The notes under the pieces: generated by a model
Seen by the model: only the letters and a program-made list of their open reading frames with translations
Database searches by the model: none
What the model was told of the DNA's origin: nothing
In this document: positions 43,491 to 56,009 of the stretch, one piece after another
Numbering within the stretch: position 1 is the stretch's first letter
Layout of the letters: each line of letters begins with the position of its first letter
Origin: Brachypterus glaber
Taxonomy: Eukaryota > Arthropoda > Insecta > Coleoptera > Kateretidae
Direction: 5' to 3'
NCBI GenBank assembly: GCA_958510825.1
Contig: OY294048.1
Location: 35,491,026-35,555,025 of the forward strand
Length of the DNA stretch: 64,000 nt
Program-made: the position numbers and the translations under genes

Positions 43491-44870
43491 ACTTTCTACC
43501 TTATAAATATGCATATAATTTTATACCTATAATAAAATTGTAATATGTGGGTACAATTTATATTATAGAAAATAAATTTTATAACAATTATTAATTTTTA
43601 AGCGTAGATATTTCATGTAATGGAGTTTTGTTGTCTAGCCGACGGCATCGTTCATTTTTGTTTTTTCGTTTATGTTTGTGACTCATTAATAAAATATTAG
43701 CGGAACCATTTTTAAAATTACAAAGCTTTTGTGATATTTATAAAATTACATTTACATCGCTGGTAATGGTATTTTAATCAAAAATATAATTCATGATTTT
43801 TTTTCCGTAAATATAAAAAAAAATCTAAATTATTTAAAAAAAAGTCTGGAATAAAATTTTGACAACAAATTTTTTTAGACGACCCTATCTAGTTGGGTAT
43901 CATAAGAAAAATAGTGTGCAATTTGATGTTTTTTATAAAATGTAAGGTAACTAAATCAAAATTAAGTAATTTTTATAAAATCTAGACAGTATTGGTTAAA
44001 ATAGTAACTTTATAACTATAGTTTGTATTTATTGTATGAAAAACAGAAATATTTGGATTAAAAAACATAAAATATATCAAAAAAGGCTGTGGTGAAAGGT
44101 GGAAAATGGCTTACAAAACAAGGTGAATAAAATTCGTAGAATCTACGAGTTAAATGTCTATACAAAATTAGGCAACCCTCCATACATTATTATCAAACTA
44201 GGGTGATATGAAAATATCAAACTAGTGTGATAGAAGGTGTTTTCCAAAGAACAAAAGCGTGTGCTAAATGTCATTTTCATAGAAGATTGTAGGAAAAGTA
44301 TTTTATTATATATCTTATAAAATAACTATGAAATATTTAAAACAGTGTAATTTTTTGTATTGTATATCTCAATGCGCCAGTTTACTAATATTTAACCATT
44401 TTTATTTAGCAATAATGAGTCAAGTAAATATTCTTGTATTTGTCAAATTTTGCGCCTAATTGAAAATAGTAATTTCCTTCAATTCTTTTTGTTTAACTTA
44501 AATTTTGTAAAATTAACAACAAATAATTCTTCTTATTAAAATATTTTAAGAACATTTATCTACCTTATATTATTGTTTTTTCTTGTCTAATAAAAATCTT
44601 GATAGAAATATTTAATTTCAAATATTATATGATTTTTTAAATATTAAAAATAAAAATAAACACTATAAATATGTACGATACAAATTCGAAATATTGTTGT
44701 GAATATTTAAATGTTAATATCATATCTGTACCCTAAGGATATTATGTCCATCTGTTTGTTTTCATCAAACATAATCTGTATATAATTTATTCGATTAAAA
44801 AAAATATGCGAATTTAATAATTCGAATTTTGTATTTTTGAACCGAACAAAAAAATTAAAAATATACGGTA
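43491..44870. other. Unassigned AT-rich sequence
   Basis: A direct repeat ATCAAACTAGNGTGATA lies at about 44196 and 44217. No gene or long inverted repeat is recognised. Confidence 0.45.
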
Positions 44871-45479
44871 AAGGTCGATTCAGGCATAATTATCACTAAC
44901 TACACTAGACTGAATTAAGAAATTAAAAAATTAAGATAATTAAGAAACATAACCTTAAATTTTATAATAAATTTTCCGTGGTATGCAACAATAAGGTAAA
45001 TGCCAAATAGATAATAAGCATGTGTAAATACGACTGAATAGGTAAAAAAACAATATCTGTTGCGCAGGAAGATTATTACTATATTTGCAGTTGTTGGGAC
45101 TAAAAATCGTGCTTTAAAACCAACTTCTCCAAAAGTGCCTTTTATTTTCTTATGTAACTACTGTGTTTTTCCTTAACACTGAAAATGTACGAATTTTTAA
45201 AATACAGAGGTGTCGTCATCTTCATTTTTATTTTTATACTTGGATAACGATTGTTTATAAAATTTTGCACTAAAGTTTGTGTATTTTAGAATTTCTTTTT
45301 ATATGGTGTATTTTAAGATTCTATCATTATTTTATGCTATATTTTATACTTTATCTTAATTGTTGCATACCATGGAAAATTTATTATAGAATTTGAGGTT
45401 ATGTTTCTTAATTTTATTAATTTATTAATTTCCTAATTCAGTTTAGTGTAGTTAGTGATAATTATGCCTGAATCGACCT
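44871..45479. mobile_element. Foldback with AAGGTCGATTCAGG ends
   Basis: AAGGTCGATTCAGGCATAAT at the left is mirrored by ATTATGCCTGAATCGACCT at the right. Pairing continues through TCACTAACTACACTA and TAACCT(T/C)AAATT. TA lies just outside both ends (44869-44870 and 45480-45481), with a one-base difference at the left end. Confidence 0.85.
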
Positions 45480-45533
45480 TAAACTGGGTTATACAGTTAA
45501 TGAGATAGTTTCTTGACAAAAAAGACTAGAGTA

Positions 45534-46656
45534 CTGCCCTCCTAAAGAGGAACGCGGCATGTACACCTGACACATGCGGTTTTCGAGCTTAGTATTATTT
45601 TACTACGGAGAATTAAGGTAATTACCAATCCTAAGAAAATCTGCGGTAAGTACACCGAAGAAGTTACCTGCCGCGTTCTTTCTATGTAAAAGTTTGGCAT
45701 GGATTTTAATTTTTTAATAAACGAAATAATATCTAAACTAACTATATTTATGCTTTTTGGTATTTAAAAAATCTGTTGTGGTATCTATATTTCAAATTAA
45801 ATTTAATTGAAAGTATAATTATTTTGTGCGTGCAAGTGAATTTTTAAAATAAATTATAACATCAAATATTTTTTGTGATTTTCTGTAACAATATAAATTT
45901 TTGATACCTTATATTATAACAAGCCGTAAAGATGTGTAGTGCTAGGCATTCCATTATATACTATTCACAGTAAATGGTATAATTGCATTTTCCCAAAAAA
46001 TAATTTTCAAAGAAAAATATTTTTTTTTAAAGGTCATTTTTCTTAATTTTTTTTTAATTTTTTAATTTTTTTTCAATTTTTTAATTTTTTTTTTCAATTT
46101 TTTAAATTTTTCTCTCAATTTTTCTTTTTCGTTTTTGATTTTAATAAACCTAGGCCTATAAGGGAAAGTATTATTTTGTTGGCAGCAGTTCTTATATTAT
46201 AATATAATAATATATTAGTAGATACTATAGTAGTACCTATACTATTAAATAAGTATAAGTATTAAACAATAGTATTATAATATTAAACAATATATTTTTT
46301 TATTTCTTTTTTTTTTAATTTGTTGATTGATCAATATTTTATAATAATATTAATTTTGTCTTCTTATAAGAAATGTATATTTCTTTTGAAAGAATAAATG
46401 TATCTATCTGTTAATTTTGTCTGACTGCCAGTAAAATACCCATAAATTTGCTTTCTTTTGTATTTGCTTTATCCTGTTTCTCTTTTTGAAACAAAATTTC
46501 ACATAGAAAGAACGCGGCAAGTAACATCTTCCATACATTTACCGCAGATTTCCTTAGGATTGGTACATACTGTTATTCTCCGTAGTAAAATAATACTAAG
46601 CTCGAAAAACGTATGTGTCATATGTACATGCCGCGTTCCTCTTTAGGAGGGCAGAG
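45534..46656. mobile_element. 1.1-kb foldback with GGAACGCGGCATG arms
   Basis: CTGCCCTCCTAAAGAGGAAC then GCGGCATGTACA at the left is mirrored at 46616-46654. TA is present at 45532-45533 and 46657-46658 with a 2-bp indel beside the right end. The left arm carries a copy of the dispersed 75-bp motif (45913-46005). The centre is low-complexity T and TAATA sequence (46020-46330). Confidence 0.86.
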
Positions 46657-46658
46657 TA

Positions 46659-46749
46659 GTGGATAGGTAGGTTTGTTAGGGTAGGTGGAAAGTTTGAGTG
46701 GTTTGAGTCTGTAAACTACCTACCTACTCTAACAAACCTGCCTATCCAG
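46659..46749. repeat. Compact hairpin of GGTAGGTTTGTTAG type
   Basis: GGATAGGTAGGTTTGTTAGG pairs with CTAACAAACCTGCCTATCC. It sits directly against the right end of the preceding foldback. A related half (CCCAAACAAACCTACCTATC) lies at 53436-53455. Confidence 0.8.
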
Positions 46750-46851
46750 TGCACTAACAAAGACCGTCAAAATTAGTTCTACAGTGCTGTCTCTTTCTAA
46801 CGCAAGGAAGAAAAAGTTATCAGGGTATACAATATAACAAATAAAAACTAC

Positions 46852-47438
46852 ACTGCCGCGCATTAAATTCCGGACACCTAAAATATTGACATTTTTTAAA
46901 TTCAAATATTTCGAAAACTAATTAATGGATTTAACTGATTATTTTTTTGTTTTGAACCTTAAACATTCTCTACTTTTGTTTGTTTTAAGAATGATTGAAA
47001 TTTTTTTTTTCGTATTAACAGCAACAAATAATGTACAATTATGTTTCTTAACCCACCTTCTAGGACTTGCATGGTACGTCACTGCAACTGTTTATCAAAT
47101 TATTAAAGTCTTTCTTATTGCCGCAGTTTTAATGGATATTTTCTTTTTAATTTTTTTACTTTTTTACTTCTGGTTTAGGAGATATCAGGATTTTCCTGAA
47201 AGTTGTCATTTTTTCAGTCAGTGAAAATTGGTGTTAGGGGTTTTTGAGGTTGCTGAAAGTGAAACTGATAACAAAAAAACTCTGACTCCACCACCTTAAG
47301 AGCGGGGGTAGTTTTCGTGAATATTTGTATATTTTTAAAGTTGCTTTTTAGCTTCACTTCACTTTTGAATCTGATAATAAAAAATCCATTTCACGCGCGG
47401 AGGTGAAAAATGGGAAAGCTCTTTTACTGGGCAGTGTA
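46852..47438 (+). mobile_element. Short-TIR element with CACTGCC ends
   Basis: TA then CACTGCC at 46852 and CTTTTACTGGGCAGTG then TA at 47438 give a minimal terminal repeat. The 3' part has the same C-rich head, TAGTTTTCGTGAA and GGAAAGCTCTTTTACTGG sequence as 31129-31463. A hydrophobic open frame at 46925-47224 is T-rich and not convincing. Confidence 0.6.
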
Positions 47439-47689
47439 TTTTAATATGACATTATTATTTATTTTGAATCAAATCTCAATTTCGTCTGCTATATATTTCT
47501 TGTTATGAAGGAATTATGGAGAGTTACTGTGATTAGGATTTTACTTTTACACCAACAGATTTTCAGAAAATTGTACTCAAGTGCTGCCACCCTGTAAGGT
47601 AATTTACTCACTGTCTGAAATTTATTTAAAATGTGATTTCTGGTTTCGCGTAATTAGTCATTTTGCGCTCTTAATAATAAAATAACTAT

Positions 47690-47733
47690 TACGCGCGGGG
47701 TGGAAAAATGGGAAAGTTTTTTTACTGGACAGT
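47690..47733 (+). mobile_element. Lone 3' end of the CACTGCC family
   Basis: ATTACGCGCGGGGTGGAAAA then TTTTTTTACTGGACAGTG and TA is a third, diverged copy of this end. Confidence 0.65.
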
Positions 47734-47739
47734 GTATTT

Positions 47740-48591
47740 TTAATTAACACCCTTCTATTATTCACTTCCATATAGGTATATTTGCCTTCAAATTTGCCAA
47801 ATGCTTTTTCACCCACTTAGAATAAACTTAGATAGCTGAAACACATGCTTATCTGCCCTAACAAAACAATTTTATACAAAATATACTCCCCCACCCCCTC
47901 CACTCCTTAAATATCAAAAACCCTTTTATTACCCACGTGAGTTAATCTAAAACTAAAATTGGGTTACGTACTCATCCCGTGATACTAAAATTTTCTATAA
48001 ATAAAAAAAACCCTGTCAACCGCCCATCACCCCCCATACGGCTAAGTTAACTCTGGAGAGCCCTCTCTGGTTTACCCACTTAGAATAAACTTGGAGAGCT
48101 AAAATTTGGTACAAATAATCAAAAATTCCAAAACCTTTCTTTTAAAATTCTAGTTTATGAAAGTTTATGTAAATATCTTGTTTTCTACTTTTTAGTTATA
48201 CATTTAACTAATAGAAGGGTTTTAACTTTAAAAACTTGTTTTTTATATTATTTTATTTGTTTGTGGCCCGGTATAATTTAATTTACCAATTTATAAAACA
48301 TGTTTAAATTAACGCAGGTAAATAATAATCGTCTGTTTGTATCTTTATTAATTAAAAACTGTAAAACAGTTTGGCAAATGCACGCTACGTTTAATAATAT
48401 ATTTACGCCTATTTAAAATAGGCTATTTTTTAAAAAATATGTTAACGAAATAACTGGATTGTACGTTTTTTTGTGTTCGGTCATGTATTTATTTTATAAA
48501 TATTTACGCCGATTTGGTCAAGTAGCCGTAGGAAACAGTAATTATTCATCTAAACATATATAGTTTTTCTGCAAACGTAAAATATTTGAAT
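47740..48591. other. Unassigned sequence with C-rich blocks
   Basis: ACCCACTTAGAATAAACTT occurs at about 47812 and 48075, with similar sequence downstream, indicating an old duplication. No gene is seen. Confidence 0.45.
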
Positions 48592-48702
48592 ATGCCGGTG
48601 GACATTTATAAGGGGACAACATTTGTTGGATTAAGTAAAGAAGGAGAGTTTTGGGCGCTAAATGAGAACAATATGTTTTTGCTTAAAAAGAGTTCAAAAT
48701 GA
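48592..48702 (+). CDS. Short uncharacterised open frame (36 residues)
   Basis: ATG at 48592 opens a 36-residue frame, MPVDIYKGTTFVGLSKEG followed by EFWALNENNMF, ending at TGA 48700-48702. Its amino-acid mix is unlike the surrounding AT-random frames. A potential donor (TTACCAG|GTATTG) lies about 20 bases after the stop in another frame. No family is recognised and there is no transcript evidence; it may be chance. Confidence 0.2.
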   Translation: MPVDIYKGTTFVGLSKEGEFWALNENNMFLLKKSSK

Positions 48703-48959
48703 TGAAAACCTGTTTACCAGGTATTGAAGCAAATAAAAATTTATTAAAAATTCGTTAACAAATTTGTGTTATCGTAAACATGACAACAACGCACCATTCA
48801 TCCGTGATGCGCTTAATATGATTCTTGAAAAAATTGATAATTATTGTTTATGTAAACATCAACAATTGTACAATATTAATTGTTTTCAATTTTTCTTCGT
48901 TCTTCGAAAAAAGTTTTTTTTATATATATATATATATATTTTTTTTTAATTAAAAATTA

Positions 48960-49045
48960 AAAAAAGTATTTGGGAAAATACCTACCATTTATTGTGAACA
49001 GTATATAATGAAATGCGTAGCATTACATATCTTTACGGATTGTGT
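48960..49045 (-). repeat. Dispersed 75-bp motif, copy
   Basis: GTATTTGGGAAAATACCTAC, then CAGTATATAATGAAATGCGT and CATTACATATCTTTACGG form a right-arm version of the motif at 26361. Confidence 0.8.
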
Positions 49046-49291
49046 TGTTTTATTCCAGGCAGAAAATTGCAAAAGTAAAATACAGATAAAGTACACAAAA
49101 TATAAGAATAAAATTTAAAGGTGTAGTTATAAGACTTAACACGTGGTCAAAAAAGAACTAGAATAAAATTAACAGAAACTTTTTGGTTTGGACTTTTTTT
49201 GCCCAATAACGAGCCACTTCCAAGGCACCATTTTCGCATTTTCAGAGGTCTTTTTTAAAGCATGTATTCGGGGCGATGAAGCAGATTTTTG

Positions 49292-49593
49292 CACGTCAGA
49301 GTAATAGAAACGCTTTTGCGAGTCTAGAGGAAAAAATATTTTTAAGGGCAAAGGCGAGACGAATGCTGCCGTGCCACGACAAAATGTCATATCTGCAAAA
49401 AAAACGGATTTTCGGATTTTCGATTTTATGCATTTATGAGATCAAGGATACCAGAAATGCATAAAACCAAAAAATTTTTTTTTTTTCAGTATACATTTTT
49501 TCGTAGAATGGCAGCATTTGTCTCGCTTTTGCGCTTAACACTATTTTAGTCTATTTTTCCCCTCGACTCGCAGAAGCCTCTCTTTTACTCTGA
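49292..49593. mobile_element. Degenerate foldback of about 300 bp
   Basis: CACGTCAGAGTAATAGAAAC, then TTTTGCGAGTC and GAATGCTGCC at the left are mirrored by GGCAGCATTTGTCTCGC, GACTCGCAGAAGC and CTCTGACGTG at the right. Several mismatches suggest an older copy. No TSD is clear. Confidence 0.72.
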
Positions 49594-49884
49594 CGTGCTC
49601 ATTTTTAGATGATCCCTGGAATGGGGCTCTCCACAGTACGGCCATACTTTTAAATATGGCCGCCATTGAAGTGGTATATCGATAATACAGGGTATGTATT
49701 CCCTTAAAAAGTAACACATGTAATAGTTCTAGATTAATCACGGGCGATTACGCAAAACGGCTTTTGTCCAGTGAGGCATGAACCGTATACATATATATTT
49801 TATTTTTAAGTTTTGGGTCGCGGGCATAAAACTAGCCTCTGTATTTATTGTCGTTCAGCTTTATTTGTTAACCGATTAATTTAA

Positions 49885-49945
49885 TTAAACAAGCCGTGAA
49901 GATATGTAATGCTTCGCATTCCATAGCATACTCTTTACAGTGGAA
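49885..49945 (+). repeat. Dispersed 75-bp motif, partial copy
   Basis: AAGCCGTGAAGATATGTAAT then GCTTCGCATTCCATAGCATA matches the left-arm form. Confidence 0.78.
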
Positions 49946-49949
49946 TCCA

Positions 49950-52456
49950 CTGAGTGTATAGTATTGTTATGATCCGCATATTTTATATGGTGTTGGGATT
50001 TTTAAAATAATATTTCTTTAATAGGAGCGCAAATGTGGTGGGGCTTCACGAATCGGCAGAGTTCGGTTTGTTCTACATTTGTTCGGACCCCTCCTCGGTA
50101 ATTCTTGTCGGTATAACTTAAAAGTTGTCTAGTAATCTTAATTGTTTATACAAATTTAATTTATGGTCAAAATGATCGTTTCAGATGTCAGAAATAGCAA
50201 TTAGCTTGCAAATTGATGAGACTGAAACTCTTTTGTCGGGGTAATTAAATATGCGCGGTATCTTTGTAGATATTTTGCGTTAAAAGCATTGTCAAATAAA
50301 TTTAGCTATTGACCTTCTTATTGGGTATATAAACTCATGAAAAGATTCATAATTATTCAGTTTTAGTTAGAGTGCCTCCACGTCAATTTCAAAAGTGAAA
50401 ATGTAGTTTCTGTGAGAATTAATTTTGAGATTTATTCTTGAATTAAAAATAGTTTTTAAACGAAAAATTTTGAGACTCGTAATATCAGACATAAAAATAA
50501 TTTTGGACACTTATAAATATTGATAGTATGAACACTGATAGAAATTTTGACGAATATTAATTAACTTTGAAAAATATCCTGTAAACTTATTTAAATGACT
50601 TATACGAACCAGTTTTAATATACACTAAGAAAAATGTGGACAATAAATTGGGATTTGAAAATGATTGCGAATAGTTGGGATTTCAAACATAGAAGGTTTT
50701 AATTTAGAAGTATTTAATGGAAAACTAATATGTAATGGAAAATAGAATTTAAGGGCTTTGCATAAAAGTAGGAATTAGAAGTAAGAATTGATCTTTCGTG
50801 TTCTTAAAGAATTTATTCACATTTATTTAATATATTATTCTTAAGTTAAGAAGAAATCGTTTTATCTGTTTCCAAAGCGCCGTCTCCTAGAATACCCGCT
50901 CCCGAATAAAGTGATAAGTGGTTAAGTATATTCTCCGCTCGGGTATACTATAAATCGATAGAAGATTCTATGGCCAACCTAACTGAGTAAGTTATAATAA
51001 AAGTTATATTTTGCCGCTCGGCTATAACCGAATTATATACCACTTCACAACATTAGTAATCGAATTTTCGACATCACTACAGTATATTGCGTTATCTCTT
51101 TCTCTCTTTATTTTTGGCATTTGCCTTTGTCAATTGGCCAGCTTGCTGCTCTCTTGTTAGTTTCTGCAGATGGTCGCTTTCTTTTGGCCTGGTCTTCTGT
51201 AACATCACAATCACTGACAAATTACTGTTGTAGTAACTTCCACGCTAGTATAAAAAATTTCAATTAAAACACACAAAAAAAATATCTTCAAACGACCATT
51301 ACTATCAGCTTAAAATTCAACAGTTTACACGATTAATAACCATATCTATGGTTCACTAACTTGTACATAAAACATTAATATAAAAGTACTCTAGGCACAT
51401 CATAAAAGATGGCAAAACAAAAATACACAAGGCATATCATAAAAGATGGCGAATTCGATGCGTTGAATTCAGGTGCCAAGAAGGTTACACCCGTCCCTTT
51501 CAAAGGCCACGCTGTAACTCAGTATATTGCGGTATCTCTCTATATACTTCTCAAAATATAATTACTTTAACCTCATATTTTTTATACAGTATTATTTTTT
51601 TATAATTTTTTAATCGGATTTTTTTCAAAACTGGTAAAAATACTTCTATTTAAGTATATTTTCTAAACACATAAATATGTTAATTTTAAATTAATTTTGC
51701 ATTTCCCCCTTCCGAGACGCCGAGTGCGGATGGTTAGTATTGATTTTTGCAATCTACACAAAAAACTGAAGAAAATGATACCCCACAACATAAGTTCTCA
51801 TTAAAGCTCCCACCAGAAAAAATATGTTAATTTTTAGTTAATTTTACTGAGAGATAAAATTTGTTACAACCAAATAATACATTTTCAGTGTTGCTTATTT
51901 TTTTATGAAAAACATTATAATAAAAAGAAATTATCTACGGCGTTTTTTAGCGATTTTGGAAAATTATAATCTGCTCGTGCGTTGGGAAGAGTTTAATAAC
52001 CATTTACGTATGTGCAACATGCAAATTGTATATCGGTTTTGGAGCGCTGATTTTTTTCAATTCTGTCGGGGGCCTTACCCCCTGGAGGTCGGCAAACTTC
52101 ATTTAATTCAGTATGGGGATTTGTACGAACAACAAATTTAGCAAAAATAATTCAATTATTTTTTGTTCATTTTGTTGCTATTGGATCGTTACGCGTATTT
52201 TGTCACACAATCTTGTTTGCTTACGGTTAAATTTTATTTGCTATGTGTTGTTTAATTTAATGTTTGAAATTTTATGACACGTCCGGATTACTACATTTTA
52301 TAACCAATTTTAAAATTTTGCTTACTTTTATCGAGGAATAATGTGACGTTTTCTGTTTTTATTTATAATTTCAGAACTATAATTTTAAACAGAACCGTTT
52401 GTAAACAGAATGCACCGTATCTTCTATGCAATTTATGAACAAAACACCTTAAAATT
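49950..52456. other. Mostly unassigned sequence
   Basis: CAGTATATTGCG(T/G)TATCTCT occurs at 51080 and 51519, and CATAAAAGATGGC occurs at 51400 and 51438, so local duplications exist. 51858-51892 (AAAATTTGTTACAACCAAAT then CATTTTCAGTG) is an end fragment of the MITE at 26386. A frame at 51905-52141 has no recognised domain. No gene is supported. Confidence 0.45.
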
Positions 52457-52980
52457 GTATATTCTATAACTAGTATGGAATAGACAGTATTTCGCGCATG
52501 CGGAAAGTTTGTCATACGAGCCAGCAGGCGAGTATGACGGTCCCGCGAGCGCGGAATTACTATTCCATACGTGTTGTAGACTATACTTTTTCTTCGACTG
52601 CAAATATGAAACAATGTATGGCTTTAAACTGCGGACAAGGTTAAAAACAATGTTTTTTGTGACTCAACATTGTAAATGCAACAAAACACATATTTTTAAA
52701 TAAAGCAATTAATGTTATTTAATAATTTTATCAAATCAGTAGTTAAAAAAGATTTTTATTTAATTTTAGCACATATTTACAAATTATAATGCAAAAATTG
52801 AAGGTTATGTCAGATTTTTGTGACATATATCAGGTTTAAATATTTAACAATAGATGGAGCAGTTTTAATTTTTTGAACTAAATTGATAAAAAACTGGTCA
52901 AATATTAAGAAAAGCTAATAAAGTTTATGTAATTTTAACTCAAAACTTTAAATTGCATTAAATTATTCAATATTTCATGG

Positions 52981-53051
<71 letters not shown>

Positions 53052-53219
53052 CTGATTTTGCTAAAATTTTCATTACTTTTATAAACAAGAGATGGCACTG
53101 CATGTGCGCATTCTAACACTCGATACGGAATATTCATACCGTATAGAGCTACAATGGATTCATTCTGTGTTTGAAAAGTGTGTGTATTTGCTTACATTCT
53201 AAAGCAGTCGTAGAAAAAA
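52457..53219 (+). mobile_element. Element E, copy 2, with expanded AT microsatellite
   Basis: Nearly identical to 28443-29157 from GTATATTCTATAACTAG to ACATTCTAAAGCAGT. It includes the hairpin head (about 52474-52569). Where copy 1 has only a short AT tract, this copy carries a long pure (AT)n run at about 52983-53048. Confidence 0.88.
52983..53048. repeat. (AT)n microsatellite
   Basis: About 33 uninterrupted AT repeats lie inside element E copy 2. Confidence 0.95.
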
Positions 53220-53526
53220 CTATTTTATTAGAAAATTTTGGATAAAAATATTGAAATTATCATAGCTAATGTCAAACAATTTTATTGCCAATAGTTAGCG
53301 GAAATGTTTGATGTATAACAGACTTGATTTCAACAATGTTTTTGCTGTAGCAACGACATGTCCTGTTGCTAGGAAAATTCCTTGCGGTCTGAAATTGTGG
53401 CTCTATCGTTACTCTCCTGAGGAAACTACCCACCTACCCAAACAAACCTACCTATCTAGTGCTCTAATTATAATATAATACATATTTTGTAATTAACTAC
53501 CAAAAAGACTCAAATTGTATGATATA

Positions 53527-53833
53527 CAGCGCGCGTAAAAAGTACGAAACACGTTGAATGATAGATAAGTTGAGTGGCCAAGAATGTACGAAGCAAAATA
53601 TTTGAAGGGGATACGGGAATCCCAGCGCCGGTGCAGTAGTAGGGATAGGAGCCATTTCGGTGATCGTCGCGTCTGCAGTCTGCAACACAAACCGTTGCGC
53701 ATCTAATTTGAACACGGCCAATGAGGGGCACTGGCTGAGATTCCCCTATCGCCTTCAAATCTTTTGCTTCGTTCGTTCTTGGTCACTCAACCTAACTACC
53801 ATCCAAAGTGTTCCGTACTTTTCACGCGCACTG
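53527..53833. mobile_element. 307-bp foldback MITE (TA target)
   Basis: CAGCGCGCGTAAAAAGTACG at the left and CGTACTTTTCACGCGCACTG at the right are flanked by TA (53525-53526, 53834-53835). The arms continue through GTTGAGTGGCCAAGAA. The centre is unusually GC-rich for this window, which creates several overlapping open frames that are not genes. Confidence 0.92.
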
Positions 53834-53835
53834 TA

Positions 53836-54397
53836 TCTGATTTAGCTAGAGAAAAACAAACAGAGCCAGTTGTTGGTATGAAAAGTTCATAGTCTCTAAT
53901 ATTTATAATTTTCTTTGTAACAGTACCTAACTAGTTACAAAGGCTAATTTTAATTAAATCGCTATTTACTCAAAAAATAAATAATATCTGTTTCCTTTTT
54001 AATTTTCTTAAACTTGAAAGAACAAGCAATGTAAAGAGTACAGAAAAGTAAATTAATTTATGAATAATTTGTTATAAAAAAAGCAAAAATATGTTTTTAA
54101 CTTTTTTATTAAAATTAAACGAATTTAGATTTTTTTTAAATTTTAATTAAAAGTTATAAATTATTATAATACACGGTTCGCCGTTACTCACTTTAAGTTT
54201 GACTTTGGAAGACACTCAGTTTTCTTCTATAATCTGATTACTTATAGTGTAAATATCCATTTAAAACCAAAAATAAAATAATCTGTTGGGCGAAACGTTT
54301 TTTAATCGCTGAAAAGGGTCACGTGACCTCCACTTTTTTCTTAAAAGCATTAATCAGATCTATAGGTCGGCGCATGCAAAAATTGCTCATTTTTACA
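53836..54397. other. Unassigned AT-rich sequence
   Basis: No supported feature is seen. GCTGAAAAGGGTCACGTGACC near 54309 contains a perfect GGTCACGTGACC palindrome. Confidence 0.45.
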
Positions 54398-54399
54398 TA

Positions 54400-55581
54400 C
54401 CGTTCGGTCCAAAAGTCACCCCCTTCATAACTTTTGAACGAGTTGAGATATCGACTTTAAATTTGGAACACAACTATCTTTTCGAATATATTTGATATTT
54501 TCAGCTCTGGGGGGATTTTTTGTTAATAGAAAGGGGGGTCGTGTGAGACATCATTTTAAAGCTTATAAAATTCTCTATTTAACAATATATTTTTAACTTT
54601 TTTAAAAAAATTTTGGGGGGTTTAAAATATGGTTGAAAATGGCTATTTTTGTCAAAATTTCTTTTAAAAAAAATCAAACTGTTTTTGAAAAATTAATTAT
54701 TTTGTAAAAACGTAAATTATATTTTTGAACTAATTTTAATTGATATAAATAAAAATAAAAAAAAAGAATCTTAAAAAGTCGCATTTTTTAGCAAAAAAAA
54801 AACTGAAAAATTAAAACCTTAACTGTAATTTCGCGGTTCTTTCACACGTTTTTTTTTTGTATTTTGGACAGACATTTAATAAACTTTTGGAACTTTTATA
54901 ATGTGGGGTGAAAAAGTACTTTTTTTCTATTTTTTATTTAGAAAATAGTTTTTTGTCATTTTCTCGATAACTTTTGATAAAAAAGGTTTCTTAAATTTTT
55001 TTGTCAAAAATGAGCTAAGCGCCAAAACTAGGCCGACAAATATTTTTTTAGTAACAATGCAATTTTTATTAAAAATATATAAAAAGCAATTTTTTTTAAA
55101 CAATTTTGTTATTTTAAGTTTTTTTTCTTACTGCGTTAGTTTTTAAAATATGGCTATTTTTGCAGTTCTGCAACTTTGAAGTACTATAACTCAAAAACAA
55201 ATAAAGTAAAAAAAAACTTAAAACAGAATTGGTTAAAAAAATGATTTTTAAATATATATTTAATAAAAATTGCATAGTTAACAAAACAATATTTGTCGGC
55301 CTAGTTTTGGCGCTTAGCTCCTTTTTATAAAAAGATTTAGGATACTTTTTTTTAGCAAAAGTAAAGTTTGGGAACGTTCAAGTATTACGTAACGCAAATT
55401 TTGATCATTTTGGACAAATGTCTCCCCATGCCCCCCTGTCCACGTTTTATGAACTGAAAATATTAAATATATGCGAAAAACAGTTTGGACTTTTTATCCT
55501 ATTAAAGTGTTGCAAATTTTAAGTCGATATCTCAACTCGTTCAAAAGTTAAGAGGGGGGGGGTGACTTTTGGATCGCACGG
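54400..55581. mobile_element. Element B, copy 4, with internal insertion
   Basis: CCGTTCGGTCCAAAAGTCAC at the left and GTGACTTTTGGATCGCACGG at the right are flanked by TA (54398-54399, 55582-55583). The interior between about 54825 and 55420 is unrelated to other B copies and is itself a foldback: GAGCTAAGCGCCAAAACTAG pairs with CTAGTTTTGGCGCTTAGCTC around about 55160. It ends in a GGGAACGTTCAAGTATTACG end. Exact borders of the insert are unclear. Confidence 0.85.
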
Positions 55582-55963
55582 TATATTAAATTCTTTATAA
55601 CTTTTGTGTTTCTTAACACATCATAAATAAAAAAAATATATTTAAAGAAAAAAATCTGTTCTTTTAAAGAATTTAATCAAATTCTTGAAAACATTTTTTT
55701 AAATAATTTTTATTATCCCCTAAACTTGTATTTATTTTATTTGTCAAAATTAGCCTGTGGCCCTCTTATGAACTAAATAGGGTGGCAAAAAATTCATGTT
55801 TTGAAATTTTTAATATTGCTTTAAAGGTAATGAGGAATTGAGTATTATTATTAAAGTTGAAAGGATTTTTTTTGCTATCCCATATTTTTTCCGTTCACCT
55901 GACATGACGGGTAATAATAAATAATAAATTTAAAATAAATCTGAGGATATGTTAATTACTTAC

Positions 55964-56009
55964 CTAGTACACTAAATAAACCCAAATAAATTAACGAAAA
56001 TCCTTCCAT
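55964..56009 (-). CDS. Candidate first coding exon with signal peptide
   Basis: On the minus strand, ATG at 56009-56007 opens MEGFSLIYLGLFSVL. The exon is then cut by a perfect donor, CTAG|GTAAGT (exon ends 55964, leaving one base of the next codon). The peptide is a short polar start followed by a hydrophobic run, as in secreted or membrane proteins, where the first intron often falls in or just after the signal. Upstream sequence to about 56340 is GC-richer than average and could be the 5' UTR and promoter. The next exon may be 31881-31938, which matches in phase. The identity of the protein cannot be told from 15 residues. Confidence 0.4.

Noticed and set aside
46925..47224. 99-codon hydrophobic frame resembling a membrane protein
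   Set aside because: T-rich DNA gives Phe/Leu-rich frames by default. It sits inside a CACTGCC-ended element and has no start or splice context.
53493..53845. Four overlapping open frames of 60-80 codons
   Set aside because: They lie in a 307-bp TA-flanked foldback whose GC-rich arms mirror each other. They share no recognised domain and have no splice context.
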